A DNA stretch of 64,000 bases, taken from NCBI GenBank assembly GCA_021324935.1, contig JAJPIE010000012.1, forward strand, positions 124,001 through 188,000, read 5' to 3'. Each line of letters begins with the position of its first letter. Positions within the stretch are counted from its first letter, which is position 1. The translations under genes were made by a program, and so were the position numbers. The stretch comes from Acidobacteriota bacterium. Lineage in GTDB: Bacteria; Acidobacteriota; Terriglobia; Acidiferrales; UBA7541. Positions 18,764-28,290 of the stretch are shown here, in pieces. The notes under the pieces were generated by a model. It had not been told where the DNA came from. It did not search any database and saw nothing but the letters and a program-made list of their open reading frames with translations.

Positions 18764-19768
18764 TTGACCTATCGCTTTCGCGACCTCCTGGCCCTTGAAC
18801 CGCTCTCGGCGGACGAACTCACCTTTATTCTTGATCAGGCAAAACCCTTTCAGGAGATTCAGCGTCATCCGCTGAAAAAACTTGCCACCCTTCGCGGCAA
18901 AACTGTTGTGCTCGCCTTTTTCGAGAACTCCACGCGCACCCGCCTCAGCTTTGCCACCGCCGCCTCTCGCCTCGGGGCAGACACCATGAATCTCCAGGCC
19001 GAAGCATCCAGCCTGAAAAAAGGCGAAACCCTCCTCGACACGGCAAATAATCTCAACGCCATGCGTCCGGACTGTTTCGTCATGCGCCACGCTTCGTCCG
19101 GCGCCGCCGATTTTGTTGCGCGCCACCTGGAAATTCCCGTCGTCAACGCAGGCGACGGCACGCACGAACATCCCTCGCAGGGCTTGCTCGACGCCCTGAC
19201 CATCCGCGATCGCCTGGGCAATTTGAACAACCTGAATGTCACCATCCTTGGCGATATCTCCCATTCGCGCGTCGCGCGTTCGAACATACATCTGCTTGGA
19301 AAATTCGGATGCCGCTTCACTCTCTGTGGACCCGCGATGTGGGTACCCCGGGAGTTGGAGAAAATCGGACCTGCTGGTACGCCGATCCGCTGCGTCTACC
19401 GCGTGGAAGAAGCTCTGGAAGATGCAGATGTCATCATCGTTCTGCGAGTTCAGACGGAGCGGCTCCACGAACCCTCTTTGTCGCAGAACGACTACATCCT
19501 GCTCTATCAACTCAACACGGAACGAATGAAACTTGCCAAGCCCGGCGCACTGATTCTGCATCCCGGTCCCATTAATCGTGGCATCGAAATCACGCCCGAA
19601 GTGGCCGATGGCCCGCAATCCGCGGTCCTCGAACAAGTCACGAACGGAGTGGCCACCCGCATGGCCATCCTCTATCTTTTAATGGTCGGCGCAACGGAAG
19701 GTGCACACCCGGCGCTTGAAGCGAAACCCGAGGTAACCCCCAAGGAATCCGCGCATGCTTCTGATTAA
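18764..19768 (+). CDS. pyrB: Aspartate carbamoyltransferase catalytic chain
   Basis: 334 residues. Carbamoyl-phosphate site [12 protein letters not shown] near residue 51, [12 protein letters not shown], and [20 protein letters not shown] (HPSQ loop) near 128-147; [13 protein letters not shown] and [12 protein letters not shown] in the aspartate domain. Commits carbamoyl phosphate to pyrimidine synthesis. An in-frame TAA at 18758 fixes the start at TTG 18764, or ATT 18761, because no ATG occurs until inside the conserved domain. The stop overlaps pyrC by 14 bases. No pyrI regulatory chain is present. Confidence 0.95.
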   Translation: MTYRFRDLLALEPLSADELTFILDQAKPFQEIQRHPLKKLATLRGKTVVLAFFENSTRTRLSFATAASRLGADTMNLQAEASSLKKGETLLDTANNLNAMRPDCFVMRHASSGAADFVARHLEIPVVNAGDGTHEHPSQGLLDALTIRDRLGNLNNLNVTILGDISHSRVARSNIHLLGKFGCRFTLCGPAMWVPRELEKIGPAGTPIRCVYRVEEALEDADVIIVLRVQTERLHEPSLSQNDYILLYQLNTERMKLAKPGALILHPGPINRGIEITPEVADGPQSAVLEQVTNGVATRMAILYLLMVGATEGAHPALEAKPEVTPKESAHASD

Positions 19769-21029
19769 GAACGGTCGCGTTCTCGATCCTGCTTCCAACA
19801 CCGATGCCGTCCTTGACGTATTGCTCGACGGCGAAACCATCGCCGAGATTGCCGATCCGGGAAAACTCGCGCTCGCCAATGCCGCGGAAATATTCGACGC
19901 CTCCGGCCTGATCGTCGCGCCCGGCTTCATCGATATGCACGTCCACCTGCGCGAGCCCGGTCAGGAAAACTCCGAGACTATCGAAACGGGGACGCGCGCC
20001 GCCGCTCGCGGCGGATTCACCGCCGTCTTCTGCATGCCGAACACAAAGCCGGTCAACGACAATGCTTCCATCACGCGTTTTATCGTCGATCGGGCAAAAG
20101 CTCACGGACACGTTCGGGTCTGGCCAATTGGCGCCGCCAGCGTCGGCAGCAAGGGAGAAGCCATTTCGGAGATCGCCGCGATGCGCGAAGCGGGAATCGT
20201 TGCCGTTTCCGACGACGGCAAACCCATCGCCACCGCAAAGCTTGCGCGGCAAATCATGGACTACTGCCGCAGCCTGGATCTCCTCGTCATCGAACACTCG
20301 GAAGACGTCTCACTTGCCGCCGGTGCCGTGATGCGGGAAGGAGTCGCCTCCACGCGCCTCGGTCTTCCCGGCATGCCTGCCGCCGCGGAATCCGTCTGTG
20401 TCGCGCGCGACGTTCAGCTCGCGAAGCTTACCGGCGCTCGTTTGCATATCGCGCATCTTTCGGCAAAAGCCTCGCTGGAACAGGTGCGTTTCGCCAAAGA
20501 GAACGGCCTGCGGGTCACCTGCGAAGTCACGCCGCATCACTTTACGCTCATCGATGAGGACGTCACCTACGATTCTCGTTTCAAGATGAATCCTCCACTT
20601 GCGTCGCGCGAAGACCGCGAAGCGCTCCTCGCAGGCCTTGCCGATGGCACGGTCGATGCCATTGCCACGGATCATGCCCCACACGAACCGGCCATCAAAG
20701 ATGTCGAGTTCGACAAAGCGCCCTTTGGCATCCTTGGGTTTGATACCGCTATCGGCCTGGCACTCGATCAACTCGTCCACACAAATCGCCTCCCGCTGAT
20801 GCGCATGATCGAGCTGTTCACCACAGGCCCCGCACGAGTCCTTGGTAAGGACCGCAAGCTGGCTGTCGGCGAGCCGGCCGACCTCACCATCTTTTCCCTG
20901 AACCGACCCTGGACGTACAACGTGAAGGAATCTGCCAGCAAATCCCGCAACTCACCCTTCGACGGGCGAACCTTCAAGGGTGGTCCCGCTGCTACCATCG
21001 TCTCTGGCAAATTTGCCCACCGCGCTTGA
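19755..21029 (+). CDS. pyrC: Dihydroorotase
   Basis: 424 residues, type I (amidohydrolase) dihydroorotase. Metal-binding [11 protein letters not shown] near residue 60, [36 protein letters not shown] (His ligand), and [10 protein letters not shown] (catalytic Asp) near residue 300. Cyclises carbamoylaspartate to dihydroorotate. The ATG lies 14 bases inside the 3' end of pyrB, indicating coupled translation. The length and the [20 protein letters not shown] segment match the Thermus/Bacillus-like PyrC group which can associate with ATCase. Confidence 0.95.
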   Translation: MLLIKNGRVLDPASNTDAVLDVLLDGETIAEIADPGKLALANAAEIFDASGLIVAPGFIDMHVHLREPGQENSETIETGTRAAARGGFTAVFCMPNTKPVNDNASITRFIVDRAKAHGHVRVWPIGAASVGSKGEAISEIAAMREAGIVAVSDDGKPIATAKLARQIMDYCRSLDLLVIEHSEDVSLAAGAVMREGVASTRLGLPGMPAAAESVCVARDVQLAKLTGARLHIAHLSAKASLEQVRFAKENGLRVTCEVTPHHFTLIDEDVTYDSRFKMNPPLASREDREALLAGLADGTVDAIATDHAPHEPAIKDVEFDKAPFGILGFDTAIGLALDQLVHTNRLPLMRMIELFTTGPARVLGKDRKLAVGEPADLTIFSLNRPWTYNVKESASKSRNSPFDGRTFKGGPAATIVSGKFAHRA

Positions 21030-21137
21030 GGCGCCTTCCTTAGCTCCGTGACAAACTTTATCCATTTGTAATTGATGTTCTCGCGCTTTGGTCCCAAATC
21101 TGTGCCTGGAACCAATACACTATTGGCAGGCGAAACC

Positions 21138-23078
21138 ATGCTGCGTTTTCGTACCATTCTGCTGGCTGTCCTGTTACTCGCTCTCCCGCTGGTATCCGCG
21201 GCGCCGTGCGCGCAGCAGTTCGAGCACATACTTGATTTTCACAGCGACGTAACGCTTCAAGACGATTCCACACTTCTGGTCACCGAAACCATCACGGTGT
21301 ACTGCGCCGGCCAGCGCATCCGCCACGGTATCTATCGCGAGTTCCCCACAAGCTACAAAGATCCCTTTAACACGCGCTACGTCGTGGGCTTTCAGATGCT
21401 CTCCGCCACGCGCGACTCCGCGCCTGAACCATTTCGCGTCCAGGATCAGTTCAACGGCAAGCGCATTTATCTCGGAAATGCCAATACGTTGGTTTCAACC
21501 GGCCGTCATGTTTACACGATTACTTACACCACCAACCGGCAACTCGGTTTTTTTAAGGATCATGACGAGCTTTTCTGGAACGTCACCGGCAACGGCTGGG
21601 ATTTTGTGATCGACCACGCCAGCGCCACGGTGCATTTGCCCGCTGGCATTCCGTCAAGTGCCGTGAAGCTATCTGGCTTCACCGGTCCGCAAGGTTCTCG
21701 CGAAGCTCATCTCACCACTTCCACCGTAGACGGTGTATTCCAGTTCACGGCCGATGGGCCTCTGCCCTCGCATCAGGGGCTCAGCGCGCTACTGCTGTGG
21801 CCCAAGGGCTATATCAGTGAGCCCACAGTCTCGGAAGAGCTGGAATTTTTCTTCCGGGACAACCGCGATGCACTCCTGCTAGCTTCAGGTTTTCTGGTCA
21901 CCCTGCTCTACTACCTGATCGCATGGTCAGCCGTTGGTCGCGATCCGGCCCCAGGCGTCATCATGGCTCTCTACGAACCACCTTCCAATCTTTCCCCTGC
22001 CGCCATGCGTTATCTGATGCGCATGGGCTACGACAATAAAACATTTACGGCTGCGATCCTCGACATGGCCGTTCGCGGCTATATAAAGATTTCGGAAGAA
22101 TTCGGAAAGTACACCCTAACTCGCACGGGAGTGGACGATCGGGTGCTCACTCCCGACGAAAGGCAGATCGCAGCTGCACTCTTCCTGCTCCAACCTCAAA
22201 TCGTCCTGGAGCAGAGCAATCACTCCGTGATTCACGCCGCCATGGTCGCAGTGAGACGCGCCTTGAAGAGTACTGAGCAGAAAACCTATTTTGTCACCAA
22301 CTCCCGTTATCTTATTCCTGCTATTTTGCTCTCCGCCTTCGTCGTCGCGTCCTACTTTTATACGCTGGGCCTTCCGCAGACGATTGGCGGCGTTTTCATC
22401 TGCTTCTGGCTCACCATGTGGACAATCGGTGTTTCCGCATTGCTGCTCAGCGTCTTTGCTGCATGGCGCGACGTCCTCCGCCACGGCAGCGCTTCGATCA
22501 TTGGCATTGGCAAAGCGGTGTTCCTCACGCTGTTCGCTCTTCCGTTTTTGGGCGGCGAGGTGATGGGACTGTTTTTCCTTGCCAAGATTACGTCGCTTTC
22601 GTTCGGCGTGTTTTTGATCGCCACGGGCATTCTTCACGGCGTTTTTGTTCACCTGATGAAGGCGCCAACGTTCGCCGGGCGCCGTCTGATGGATCAGGTG
22701 GAAGGGTTCAAGATGTTCCTTGGCGCCGTGGATGGTGACCGACTGAACCGCGCCATGACTCCTCAGCAGTCGCCGCAGACCTTCGAGAAATTTCTTCCTT
22801 ATGCGCTCGCGCTCGAAGTCGAGCAGGAATGGGCGCAAAAGTTCTCCGGGATCATTTCGCAAGCTGGGACCTCGCCAGAATCCGGCGGCATGGGCTACAT
22901 CCCTTCCTTCTACTCCGGCAGCTCCTGGTATTCCTTCAGCGGAACGAACTTCGCATCTTCGTTTGGAAGCTCGCTGGAAAGCGCGATTTCCTCGTCCACT
23001 ACGGCACCGGGGTCAAGTGGTGGTGGAGGGGGAGGGAGCGGTGGAGGAGGGGGAGGTGGGGGTGGAGGCGGGTGGTGA
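21138..23078 (+). CDS. DUF2207-domain membrane protein with poly-Gly tail
   Basis: 646 residues from the ATG at 21138, which begins a signal peptide (MLRFRTILLAVLLLALPLVS) after CAGGCGAAACC. Residues about 25-230 form the exported DUF2207 domain (FHSDVTLQDDSTLLVTETIT, GIYREFPTSYKD). A membrane helix at about 245-265 (DALLLASGFLVTLLYYLIAW) is followed by a cytoplasmic part (PPSNLSPAAMRYLMRMGYDN) and two or three further helices at about 385-515. The C-terminus is a Ser/Gly run ending GGGGGGW, common in this family. Role unknown. Confidence 0.88.
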   Translation: MLRFRTILLAVLLLALPLVSAAPCAQQFEHILDFHSDVTLQDDSTLLVTETITVYCAGQRIRHGIYREFPTSYKDPFNTRYVVGFQMLSATRDSAPEPFRVQDQFNGKRIYLGNANTLVSTGRHVYTITYTTNRQLGFFKDHDELFWNVTGNGWDFVIDHASATVHLPAGIPSSAVKLSGFTGPQGSREAHLTTSTVDGVFQFTADGPLPSHQGLSALLLWPKGYISEPTVSEELEFFFRDNRDALLLASGFLVTLLYYLIAWSAVGRDPAPGVIMALYEPPSNLSPAAMRYLMRMGYDNKTFTAAILDMAVRGYIKISEEFGKYTLTRTGVDDRVLTPDERQIAAALFLLQPQIVLEQSNHSVIHAAMVAVRRALKSTEQKTYFVTNSRYLIPAILLSAFVVASYFYTLGLPQTIGGVFICFWLTMWTIGVSALLLSVFAAWRDVLRHGSASIIGIGKAVFLTLFALPFLGGEVMGLFFLAKITSLSFGVFLIATGILHGVFVHLMKAPTFAGRRLMDQVEGFKMFLGAVDGDRLNRAMTPQQSPQTFEKFLPYALALEVEQEWAQKFSGIISQAGTSPESGGMGYIPSFYSGSSWYSFSGTNFASSFGSSLESAISSSTTAPGSSGGGGGGSGGGGGGGGGGGW

Positions 23079-23101
23079 AGAGTTTGCACGAGCCAGTGCT
23101 T

Positions 23102-23275
23102 TTATCGGGTGCCGACGCGTTGCACATTGAAGGTGTCTCCGCGCGGCCATTTCACCTTGTTTTTCTTCTTGCAGTAGGGGCACAAGACCGTGCGTTCGAT
23201 TTCTTTTCCCAACCCTGTCGAACCCACGACTCGCATTCCCCGCTGACACTCCTTGCAACGGAAAATTTTCTGCAC
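23102..23275 (-). CDS. Small zinc-ribbon protein
   Basis: 57 residues from GTG 23275, which has GGAGGG three bases upstream. Two Cys pairs form a zinc ribbon: FRCKECQRGM near residues 6-10 and VLCPYCKKKN near 32-35, followed by a basic tail. It resembles the short putative regulatory or RNA-associated zinc ribbons common in acidobacteria; no partner identified. It lies 55 bases after thiD on the same strand and is convergent with the DUF2207 gene. A longer version starting at 23383 would overlap thiD and is less likely. Confidence 0.6.
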   Translation of the reverse strand: MQKIFRCKECQRGMRVVGSTGLGKEIERTVLCPYCKKKNKVKWPRGDTFNVQRVGTR

Positions 23276-23330
23276 TTTCCCTCCTTGGCCTCTTCGGCTG
23301 GCAAGAGGTTGGTTGCTCTGTAATTCTTCC

Positions 23331-24218
23331 CTAGTGCGCGGCAGGTTCCGCGGCCGGGTGCAGTCCGTGCTGGGGTAGTTCATGCGTTCCGCGCGTCATC
23401 GGTTCTATCTTCATGCGGTAAAAATGATCGAGCGGAATCCTTCCCTTGCCCACCGGATAAGCTTTCTCGATGGCCTTCATCACGTAGGCTTTCGCAAGCG
23501 TGGTTGCCTCCAGCAGTGCCCTCCCCGCCGCAAGCTGCGCCGTAATCGCGGAGGCAAAGGTGCATCCGGTTCCGTGGGTATGCTCGACTTTCACGCGATC
23601 GCCGCCCAGGTGGTGCAACTCTTTGCCGTCAAAGAGCACATCCACGGCCTTTTCCATGTGGCCGCCCTTGACGATCACCGCCCGCGCCCCCATTTCGACG
23701 AGCTTCCGCGCGGCTGCTTCCATGTCCGCCAGGTCTTTGATTGCCAAGCCGGTCAGGGCTTCGGTTTCCGGGACATTCGGCGTGATCACACTGGAGCGTT
23801 TGATCAGTTCTGTCGCCAAATATTTGATTCCACCCGCGTCCAGCAGCTCGGTCCCGCTGGACGATTTCATCACTGGGTCATGGACCACGTGGGCGAACTT
23901 GTGCGCGTCCAGAAATTCCCCCACGGCCACGGCGTTTCCGCGGTTTCCCAGCATGCCGATTTTCACGGCCGCGATTTCGCAATCCCTGGCCAATACATCC
24001 AGCTGCTCCCGCAACTCAGCGCTAGGCGTGTTGTGCACCCCTTCCACGCCCTGCGTGCTCTGGACAGTCAGCGAAGTGATGGCCGCGGTGCCATAGCAGC
24101 CATGGGCCGCGAAAGTCTTCAGATCCGCTCCCACACCCGCACCACAGCTCGGATCGAAGCCCGCAATGGTCAGCAGAACCGGAGGGGCCGCAATTCCCTG
24201 CCCGTGGAGATGGCTCAT
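23331..24218 (-). CDS. thiD: Hydroxymethylpyrimidine/phosphomethylpyrimidine kinase
   Basis: 295 residues, ribokinase fold. VLLTIAGFDPSCGAGVGADL near residue 14, AAITSLTVQSTQGV, AVKIGMLGN, VVHDPVMKSSSG, ITPNVPETEALTG, VIVKGGH and the catalytic/anion-hole motif HTHGTGCTFASAITAQLA near residue 232. Phosphorylates HMP and HMP-P for thiamine synthesis; thiE is elsewhere in the window (37575). No TPP riboswitch (thi box) was recognised upstream. The C-terminus carries about 30 extra residues past the usual end (HELPQHGLHPAAEPAAH). Confidence 0.93.
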   Translation of the reverse strand: MSHLHGQGIAAPPVLLTIAGFDPSCGAGVGADLKTFAAHGCYGTAAITSLTVQSTQGVEGVHNTPSAELREQLDVLARDCEIAAVKIGMLGNRGNAVAVGEFLDAHKFAHVVHDPVMKSSSGTELLDAGGIKYLATELIKRSSVITPNVPETEALTGLAIKDLADMEAAARKLVEMGARAVIVKGGHMEKAVDVLFDGKELHHLGGDRVKVEHTHGTGCTFASAITAQLAAGRALLEATTLAKAYVMKAIEKAYPVGKGRIPLDHFYRMKIEPMTRGTHELPQHGLHPAAEPAAH

Positions 24219-24470
24219 GATGGTCTGTCTTTTGCCTCGCTCCGTGAAGAAAATAGCCGGTCACGTCTTTCCACATGGCGAAGTTTCCTTGCTCCGCCCG
24301 GAAAACGCCCGGCAATTGCGAATGTACGCGCGTTGAATTTGCTCCGCAAGGAGATTTTGCAGCGCGCATGAAATTGCGGACGGTTGTCCGAGGGCTGCTT
24401 TCCAGAGCGGCCCGATTTTTGTGGATCGCTTGCGATTAAAGATTCAATGATGTCAGCCGGAAATCGGGCA

Positions 24471-25793
24471 TCAGGGGAAAAGTCCGCGCACCAGCGTCGC
24501 TTCCGCCACGCGGCCCACCGCCACGCTCATTGCCGCTGCCCGCGGCGGCACGTGATGCTTGCGCATCGCCTCCAGCATGTCGTGGAACGCACGCACCATG
24601 ATCTTTTGCAGCCGCACGTTGACTTCGTCGGAGTCCCAAAGCAGCCCTTCCTGATTCTGCACCCATTCGAAGTAGCTCACCGTCACTCCCCCCGCGTTTG
24701 CCAGGATGTCCGGCAAAACGGTGATGCCGCGCCGCGCCAGAATTTCATCGGCGTGGGGGGTCGTCGGCCCGTTAGCTGCCTCGGCCACAATGCGCGCCTT
24801 TATCGCTTCTGCGTTTTGTAGCGTGATCACATTTTCCAGAGCCGCTGGCACTAAGATGTCGCACTTCATCGTCAGCAGATCGTCGTTCGAAATCCGCGAC
24901 GCTCCCGGCATGCCGACAACGGTCCCTGAGCGTTCCTTGTAACGGATGGCTTTGATGGGATCTATGCCGCGCGAATTGGTGACACCGCCGCGCGTATCGC
25001 TGAGGGCAATGATCTTGGCCTTCTTGTCGGCCAGGAGCCGCGCTGCTGTTGCCCCCGCATTCCCGAATCCTTGGATGGCCACCGTGGCCCCACGCAGCGA
25101 GATCTTCTTGACCTTGCATGCTTCTTCCACGACGTACACCAGGCCCTGTGCTGTCGCCTCGGCTCGGCCTAGCGACCCGCCAATCGAAATCGGCTTCCCA
25201 GTCACCACGCCAGGTACGGTGTGACCCACCATCATGGAGTATGTGTCCATGATCCACGCCATCGTCTGCGAATCGGTGTAGACATCCGGCGCCGGAATGT
25301 CTTGATCCGGGCCGATCACCGGCAATATCTCGCTCGCAAACCGCCGCGTCATGCGCTCCAATTCGCTCTTCGACATGCGTTTTGGGTCGCATATGATGCC
25401 GCCCTTGGCGCCGCCAAATGGCACATTCACCACCGCCGTCTTCCACGTCATCCAGGCTGCCAGCGCCTTCACTTCGTCCAGCGTCACGTTGGGGTGGTAG
25501 CGGATGCCGCCTTTTCCAGGACCGCGTGAAATGTTGTGCTGTACACGGAACCCGGTCATCACTTTCACTTGCCCGTTATCCATCTTCGTCGGCAAGGACA
25601 CTTCCAAGATGCGCTTCGGGGTGCGCAGCACCTGGCGAAGCCCGGGATCCAGCTTCAGCACCTCGGCTGCGATATCAAACTGGATTTGTGCGATACGAAA
25701 CGGATTTAGTTCTTCCCGCGGGGTAATCCGCGGCACCATCGACGGAGCGCCCGTTGGTCTGGTTAGAACGGGTTGTTTTGCGACCGTGGCCAT
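24471..25793 (-). CDS. Glu/Leu/Phe/Val dehydrogenase (glutamate dehydrogenase)
   Basis: 440 residues. Substrate-binding region GFRVQHNISRGPGKGGIRYH, catalytic lysine in VPFGGAKGGI, catalytic Asp in DIPAPDVYTD, Rossmann motif VAIQGFGNAGATAARLL near residue 231, and NAGGVTVSYFEWVQN near the C-terminus. Reversibly converts glutamate to 2-oxoglutarate and ammonia; the length and sequence fit the hexameric class (GdhA/RocG type). Coenzyme preference was not determined. An ATG with a GAAAGGACCGAAGC leader begins it. A short YHS-like membrane gene follows on the upstream side with an 80-base gap. Confidence 0.93.
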   Translation of the reverse strand: MATVAKQPVLTRPTGAPSMVPRITPREELNPFRIAQIQFDIAAEVLKLDPGLRQVLRTPKRILEVSLPTKMDNGQVKVMTGFRVQHNISRGPGKGGIRYHPNVTLDEVKALAAWMTWKTAVVNVPFGGAKGGIICDPKRMSKSELERMTRRFASEILPVIGPDQDIPAPDVYTDSQTMAWIMDTYSMMVGHTVPGVVTGKPISIGGSLGRAEATAQGLVYVVEEACKVKKISLRGATVAIQGFGNAGATAARLLADKKAKIIALSDTRGGVTNSRGIDPIKAIRYKERSGTVVGMPGASRISNDDLLTMKCDILVPAALENVITLQNAEAIKARIVAEAANGPTTPHADEILARRGITVLPDILANAGGVTVSYFEWVQNQEGLLWDSDEVNVRLQKIMVRAFHDMLEAMRKHHVPPRAAAMSVAVGRVAEATLVRGLFP

Positions 25794-25872
25794 CAGCTTC
25801 GGTCCTTTCCTTGGTTCGTGTCTGAATTCACTTGCTTACTGCAGGGCCGGACAACTTGAATCTTGCAGTTGC

Positions 25873-26175
25873 TCAGGCGTTTGCCACAAATTTCTTCGGC
25901 TCGCCCAGAAACTTGTTCCGGCAATCCTCGGAGCAAAAGTACACGTTCTGCCCGCCGCTGCGTTCCATCAGGGCCAGATTTTCCGCGACGTGCATGCCGC
26001 AAACCGGATCGCGCAGTAACTTGCGCGCCACCACATTATTCGGCACATCGATCGGCGCGCTTCGATTTGCATCGGCAACGCCCACGCTGGTTAGCAACCG
26101 GCGCAACAAGGAGATACCCCAGGAAACGATAAGTACCCAAAAGAAAAACCGGAGAATACGGACAACAAATGTCAT
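25873..26175 (-). CDS. Single-pass membrane protein with YHS/PP0621-like metal-binding tail
   Basis: 100 residues from ATG 26175 (MTFVVRILRFFFWVLIVSWG); a TTG-initiated form reaching 26268 is possible but lacks support. One membrane helix (about 5-22) is followed by a linker and a Cys-rich tail: LLRDPVCGMHV near residue 55 and QNVYFCSEDCRNKFL near residue 80. The DPVCGM...YFCSEDCRNKF pattern is that of YHS/TRASH-type domains, likely to bind a metal ion, and PP0621-family proteins share this architecture. Its target is unknown. Transcribed toward the dehydrogenase gene, so cotranscription is possible. Confidence 0.75.
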   Translation of the reverse strand: MTFVVRILRFFFWVLIVSWGISLLRRLLTSVGVADANRSAPIDVPNNVVARKLLRDPVCGMHVAENLALMERSGGQNVYFCSEDCRNKFLGEPKKFVANA

Positions 26176-26392
26176 CGAATTTATTGGCGCGGCCAGAGTC
26201 TCGGGCGTAAAGAACCCGTAAACCGCGTTGAGGCGAGTGTATGCAGGTAAAAACGAGGCGTCAAACAAAAATGTGTAGATTCAAGAGGTTGCGCGGCCTA
26301 TCGGATGGTCAAATTTCATCCCTAGGACCGCATAATTCGCCACAAGCTTTTATTTATCAATACTTTATGAAAAAGCCGGACAAATGCCCTCT

Positions 26393-27673
26393 TCAGGACT
26401 TCGGCCCGGGAATTCGGTCGATCCCCATATAAGGCTTCAGTACTTCCGGTATTACAATCGACCCGTCCGCTTGTTGGTAGTTCTCGACGACGGCGATCCA
26501 CGTCCGGCCCACTGCCAGTCCCGAGCCGTTCAGCGTATGCACAAATTCACTCTTTCCGCCTCCCTTCGGCTTGAAGCGGATGCCCGCGCGACGCGCCTGG
26601 AACGCTTCGCAGTTGGAGCACGACGAAATCTCGCGGAACTCTTTGCTCGAAGGCAGCCAGACCTCCAGGTCGTAGGTCTTTGCCGAAGCAAAACCCATGT
26701 CTCCGGTGCAGAGCAGCACGGTGCGGTAGTGGAGCCCAAGCTTCTGCAGAATCGTCTCCGCGTTCCTCACCAGGGCTTCATGCTCCTCGTAGCTCTTGTC
26801 CGGACGCGTAAATTTGAAAAGTTCCACCTTCTGGAATTGATGCTGGCGCAAGATTCCCCGGGTGTCTTTTCCCGCCGCGCCCGCTTCCGACCGGAAACAC
26901 GCTGTCCAGGCGGTCACATGAATCGGCAAATCCTCTTCGTTCAAGGTTGCGTCGCGGTGCAGGTTGTGCAACTCCACTTCGGAGGTTGGTGTGAGCCAAA
27001 AATCAGTTCCTTCCAGCCTGAAAAGATCCTCTGCGAACTTCGGCAACTGGCCCGCAGCCATGAGCGAGGCTGTATTCACAAGAAAGGGAGGCAAAATTTC
27101 GGTGTATCCGTGCTCGCGCGTGTGCACGTCGAGAAAAAAATTGGCCAGCGCGCGTTCGAGCCTTGCGCCCCAGCCTTTGTATACGGCAAAACGGGCGCCG
27201 GTAATGCGCGCTGCCGCCTCCAAATCAAGGATCCCCGCCCGCTCCCCCACCTCCCAGTGCGGCTTGGGCTGAAAATCGAACTTCGGCGGCGTACCCCAGC
27301 GCCTCACTTCTTGGTTGCCTTCCGCGCCTTTCCCATAGGGCACACTGGAATGGGGAATATTCGGCAGGGTCAGCAGCAACTCCTTCTGCTTTGCATCCAA
27401 TTCGTCTACCTTCAAGTCTGTCTGCTTGATCAGCTCGGATAGCTGCTTCATTTCCGCAATTAGCGCATCGGCACTCTGTTTTTCCTTCTTCAGACGCGCA
27501 ATTTCGTCGCTGGCTTTGTTGCGCTGCGATTTGCGCTGTTCGTTCGCGGTAATTAGCTCGCGGCGTTCCTTGTCGAGCGCGCGGAATCCCTCGATATCCA
27601 AGGTCATATTGCGGCGCCTGGCCATATCGGCGAATACATCCAGATGTTCCCGGAAATAACTTAGATCATGCAT
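26393..27673 (-). CDS. serS: Seryl-tRNA synthetase
   Basis: 426 residues from [11 protein letters not shown] at 27673. An N-terminal antiparallel coiled-coil arm (about residues 28-105, [20 protein letters not shown]) grips tRNA-Ser. The class II core has [12 protein letters not shown] (motif 2 region), [21 protein letters not shown], and motif 3 [20 protein letters not shown] near the C-terminus. Charges tRNA-Ser and, since selB is present, would also charge tRNA-Sec with serine. No T-box leader was recognised upstream. Short ORFs occur in the upstream region and one overlaps its start codon. Confidence 0.96.
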   Translation of the reverse strand: MHDLSYFREHLDVFADMARRRNMTLDIEGFRALDKERRELITANEQRKSQRNKASDEIARLKKEKQSADALIAEMKQLSELIKQTDLKVDELDAKQKELLLTLPNIPHSSVPYGKGAEGNQEVRRWGTPPKFDFQPKPHWEVGERAGILDLEAAARITGARFAVYKGWGARLERALANFFLDVHTREHGYTEILPPFLVNTASLMAAGQLPKFAEDLFRLEGTDFWLTPTSEVELHNLHRDATLNEEDLPIHVTAWTACFRSEAGAAGKDTRGILRQHQFQKVELFKFTRPDKSYEEHEALVRNAETILQKLGLHYRTVLLCTGDMGFASAKTYDLEVWLPSSKEFREISSCSNCEAFQARRAGIRFKPKGGGKSEFVHTLNGSGLAVGRTWIAVVENYQQADGSIVIPEVLKPYMGIDRIPGPKS

Positions 27674-27828
27674 TGCTCTAACAGCATACCGTACCACCCC
27701 CGAGAGCGTCGACGCCCCGCGTCACGCCCACCGCGGGATTCGCCCTGCCGGTGGAAGTACCAAACCTTCCGTACCAGACGTTCCCCGTCGAAGTACTGCT
27801 CGAATTGAACCCACGGGCCTAAAGACAC
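27661..27828 (-). CDS. Possible 55-residue protein overlapping the serS start
   Basis: GTG 27828, with GGGGAAAG about 10 bases upstream, opens a frame that ends 13 bases inside serS. The first 30 residues look protein-like ([20 protein letters not shown], then [10 protein letters not shown]), after which it is Arg/Gly-rich. The frame remains open about 20 codons upstream of the GTG without an ATG, until a TGA. It may be a small gene, the remnant of a longer one, or chance. No family recognised. Confidence 0.3.
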   Translation of the reverse strand: MSLGPWVQFEQYFDGERLVRKVWYFHRQGESRGGRDAGRRRSRGWYGMLLEQCMI

Positions 27829-27884
27829 AATCAGGCGCTTTCCCCAGAATCGTACTTGTAGTTGGGAGTTTGATTCGACTTCGG

Positions 27885-27992
27885 GTGGACGGATTGATCA
27901 TATCGATCTTGCTCCTGTGTGTTGTTCTGCTGCTGGCGAGCGCAGTCGAACAACCGGTTCCCCCGAAATCGTCGGATCGGTCTTCCAGCTAA
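27885..27992 (+). CDS. Possible 32-35 residue membrane peptide ahead of a terminator
   Basis: From GTG 27885 or TTG 27894 the frame encodes a hydrophobic stretch (LIISILLLCVVLLLASAVEQ) followed by a polar tail PVPPKSSDRSSS and TAA. A GGTGGACGGA sequence precedes the TTG. A strong intrinsic terminator starts 23 bases after the stop, which supports a short plus-strand transcript. It is divergent from serS. Existence as a gene is tentative. Confidence 0.35.
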   Translation: MDGLIISILLLCVVLLLASAVEQPVPPKSSDRSSS

Positions 27993-28014
27993 GTACCCTC
28001 CATCCCCCACGCCA

Positions 28015-28050
28015 GAGCGGCCGGCACCCCCACCGGCCGCTCACTATTTT
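28015..28050 (+). terminator. Intrinsic terminator, plus strand
   Basis: Perfect 10-bp stem GAGCGGCCGG/CCGGCCGCTC (28015-28024 with 28033-28042), 8-base loop, followed by ACTATTTT. The reverse direction lacks a U-tract. The only candidate upstream transcript is the small hydrophobic ORF at 27885-27992. Confidence 0.65.
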
Positions 28051-28182
28051 GGGCCCTCCTTGAAGCGGGGTCGCCACCTTAAGCTGGTCACGAGCAGCTC
28101 AGAAGAGAATCGCATTTCAGAATTACGCAACCCCGGCCGCAGAAAGCTTCGCTGGCCCAGAAAGAAACTGAACTGTGGGAGG

Positions 28183-28215
28183 AAAATAAAAAAGGGGGCC
28201 GGTGCAAGCCCCCTT
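28183..28215 (-). terminator. Strong intrinsic terminator, minus strand
   Basis: Perfect 8-bp stem AAGGGGGC/GCCCCCTT (28192-28199 with 28208-28215), 8-base loop. On the minus strand it continues as TTTTTT-A-TTTT, including two U pairs of the stem. The plus strand direction has no U-tract. Confidence 0.85.
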
Positions 28216-28290
28216 CTAGTGATTCGACCCCCCAATAACCAGACTCTCAGTCGAGGTTGAGGTCCGGCCACCCCGGGAAGCCAATCTCAT
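28216..28290 (-). CDS. Possible 24-residue peptide within the sigma-54 unit
   Basis: ATG 28290 begins MRLASRGGRTSTSTE and ends SNH-TAG one base before the terminator stem. The predicted transcript start is only about 7 bases upstream of the ATG, so no ribosome binding site fits and translation would have to be leaderless. Ser/Thr/Gly/Arg-rich and without recognisable similarity. It could be a coincidental ORF in a structured RNA. Confidence 0.25.
   Translation of the reverse strand: MRLASRGGRTSTSTESLVIGGSNH

Noticed and set aside
24219..24470. Possible TPP riboswitch upstream of thiD
   Set aside because: No thi-box core (CTGAGA ... ACCTGA) on the minus strand; the region shows nothing else recognisable.
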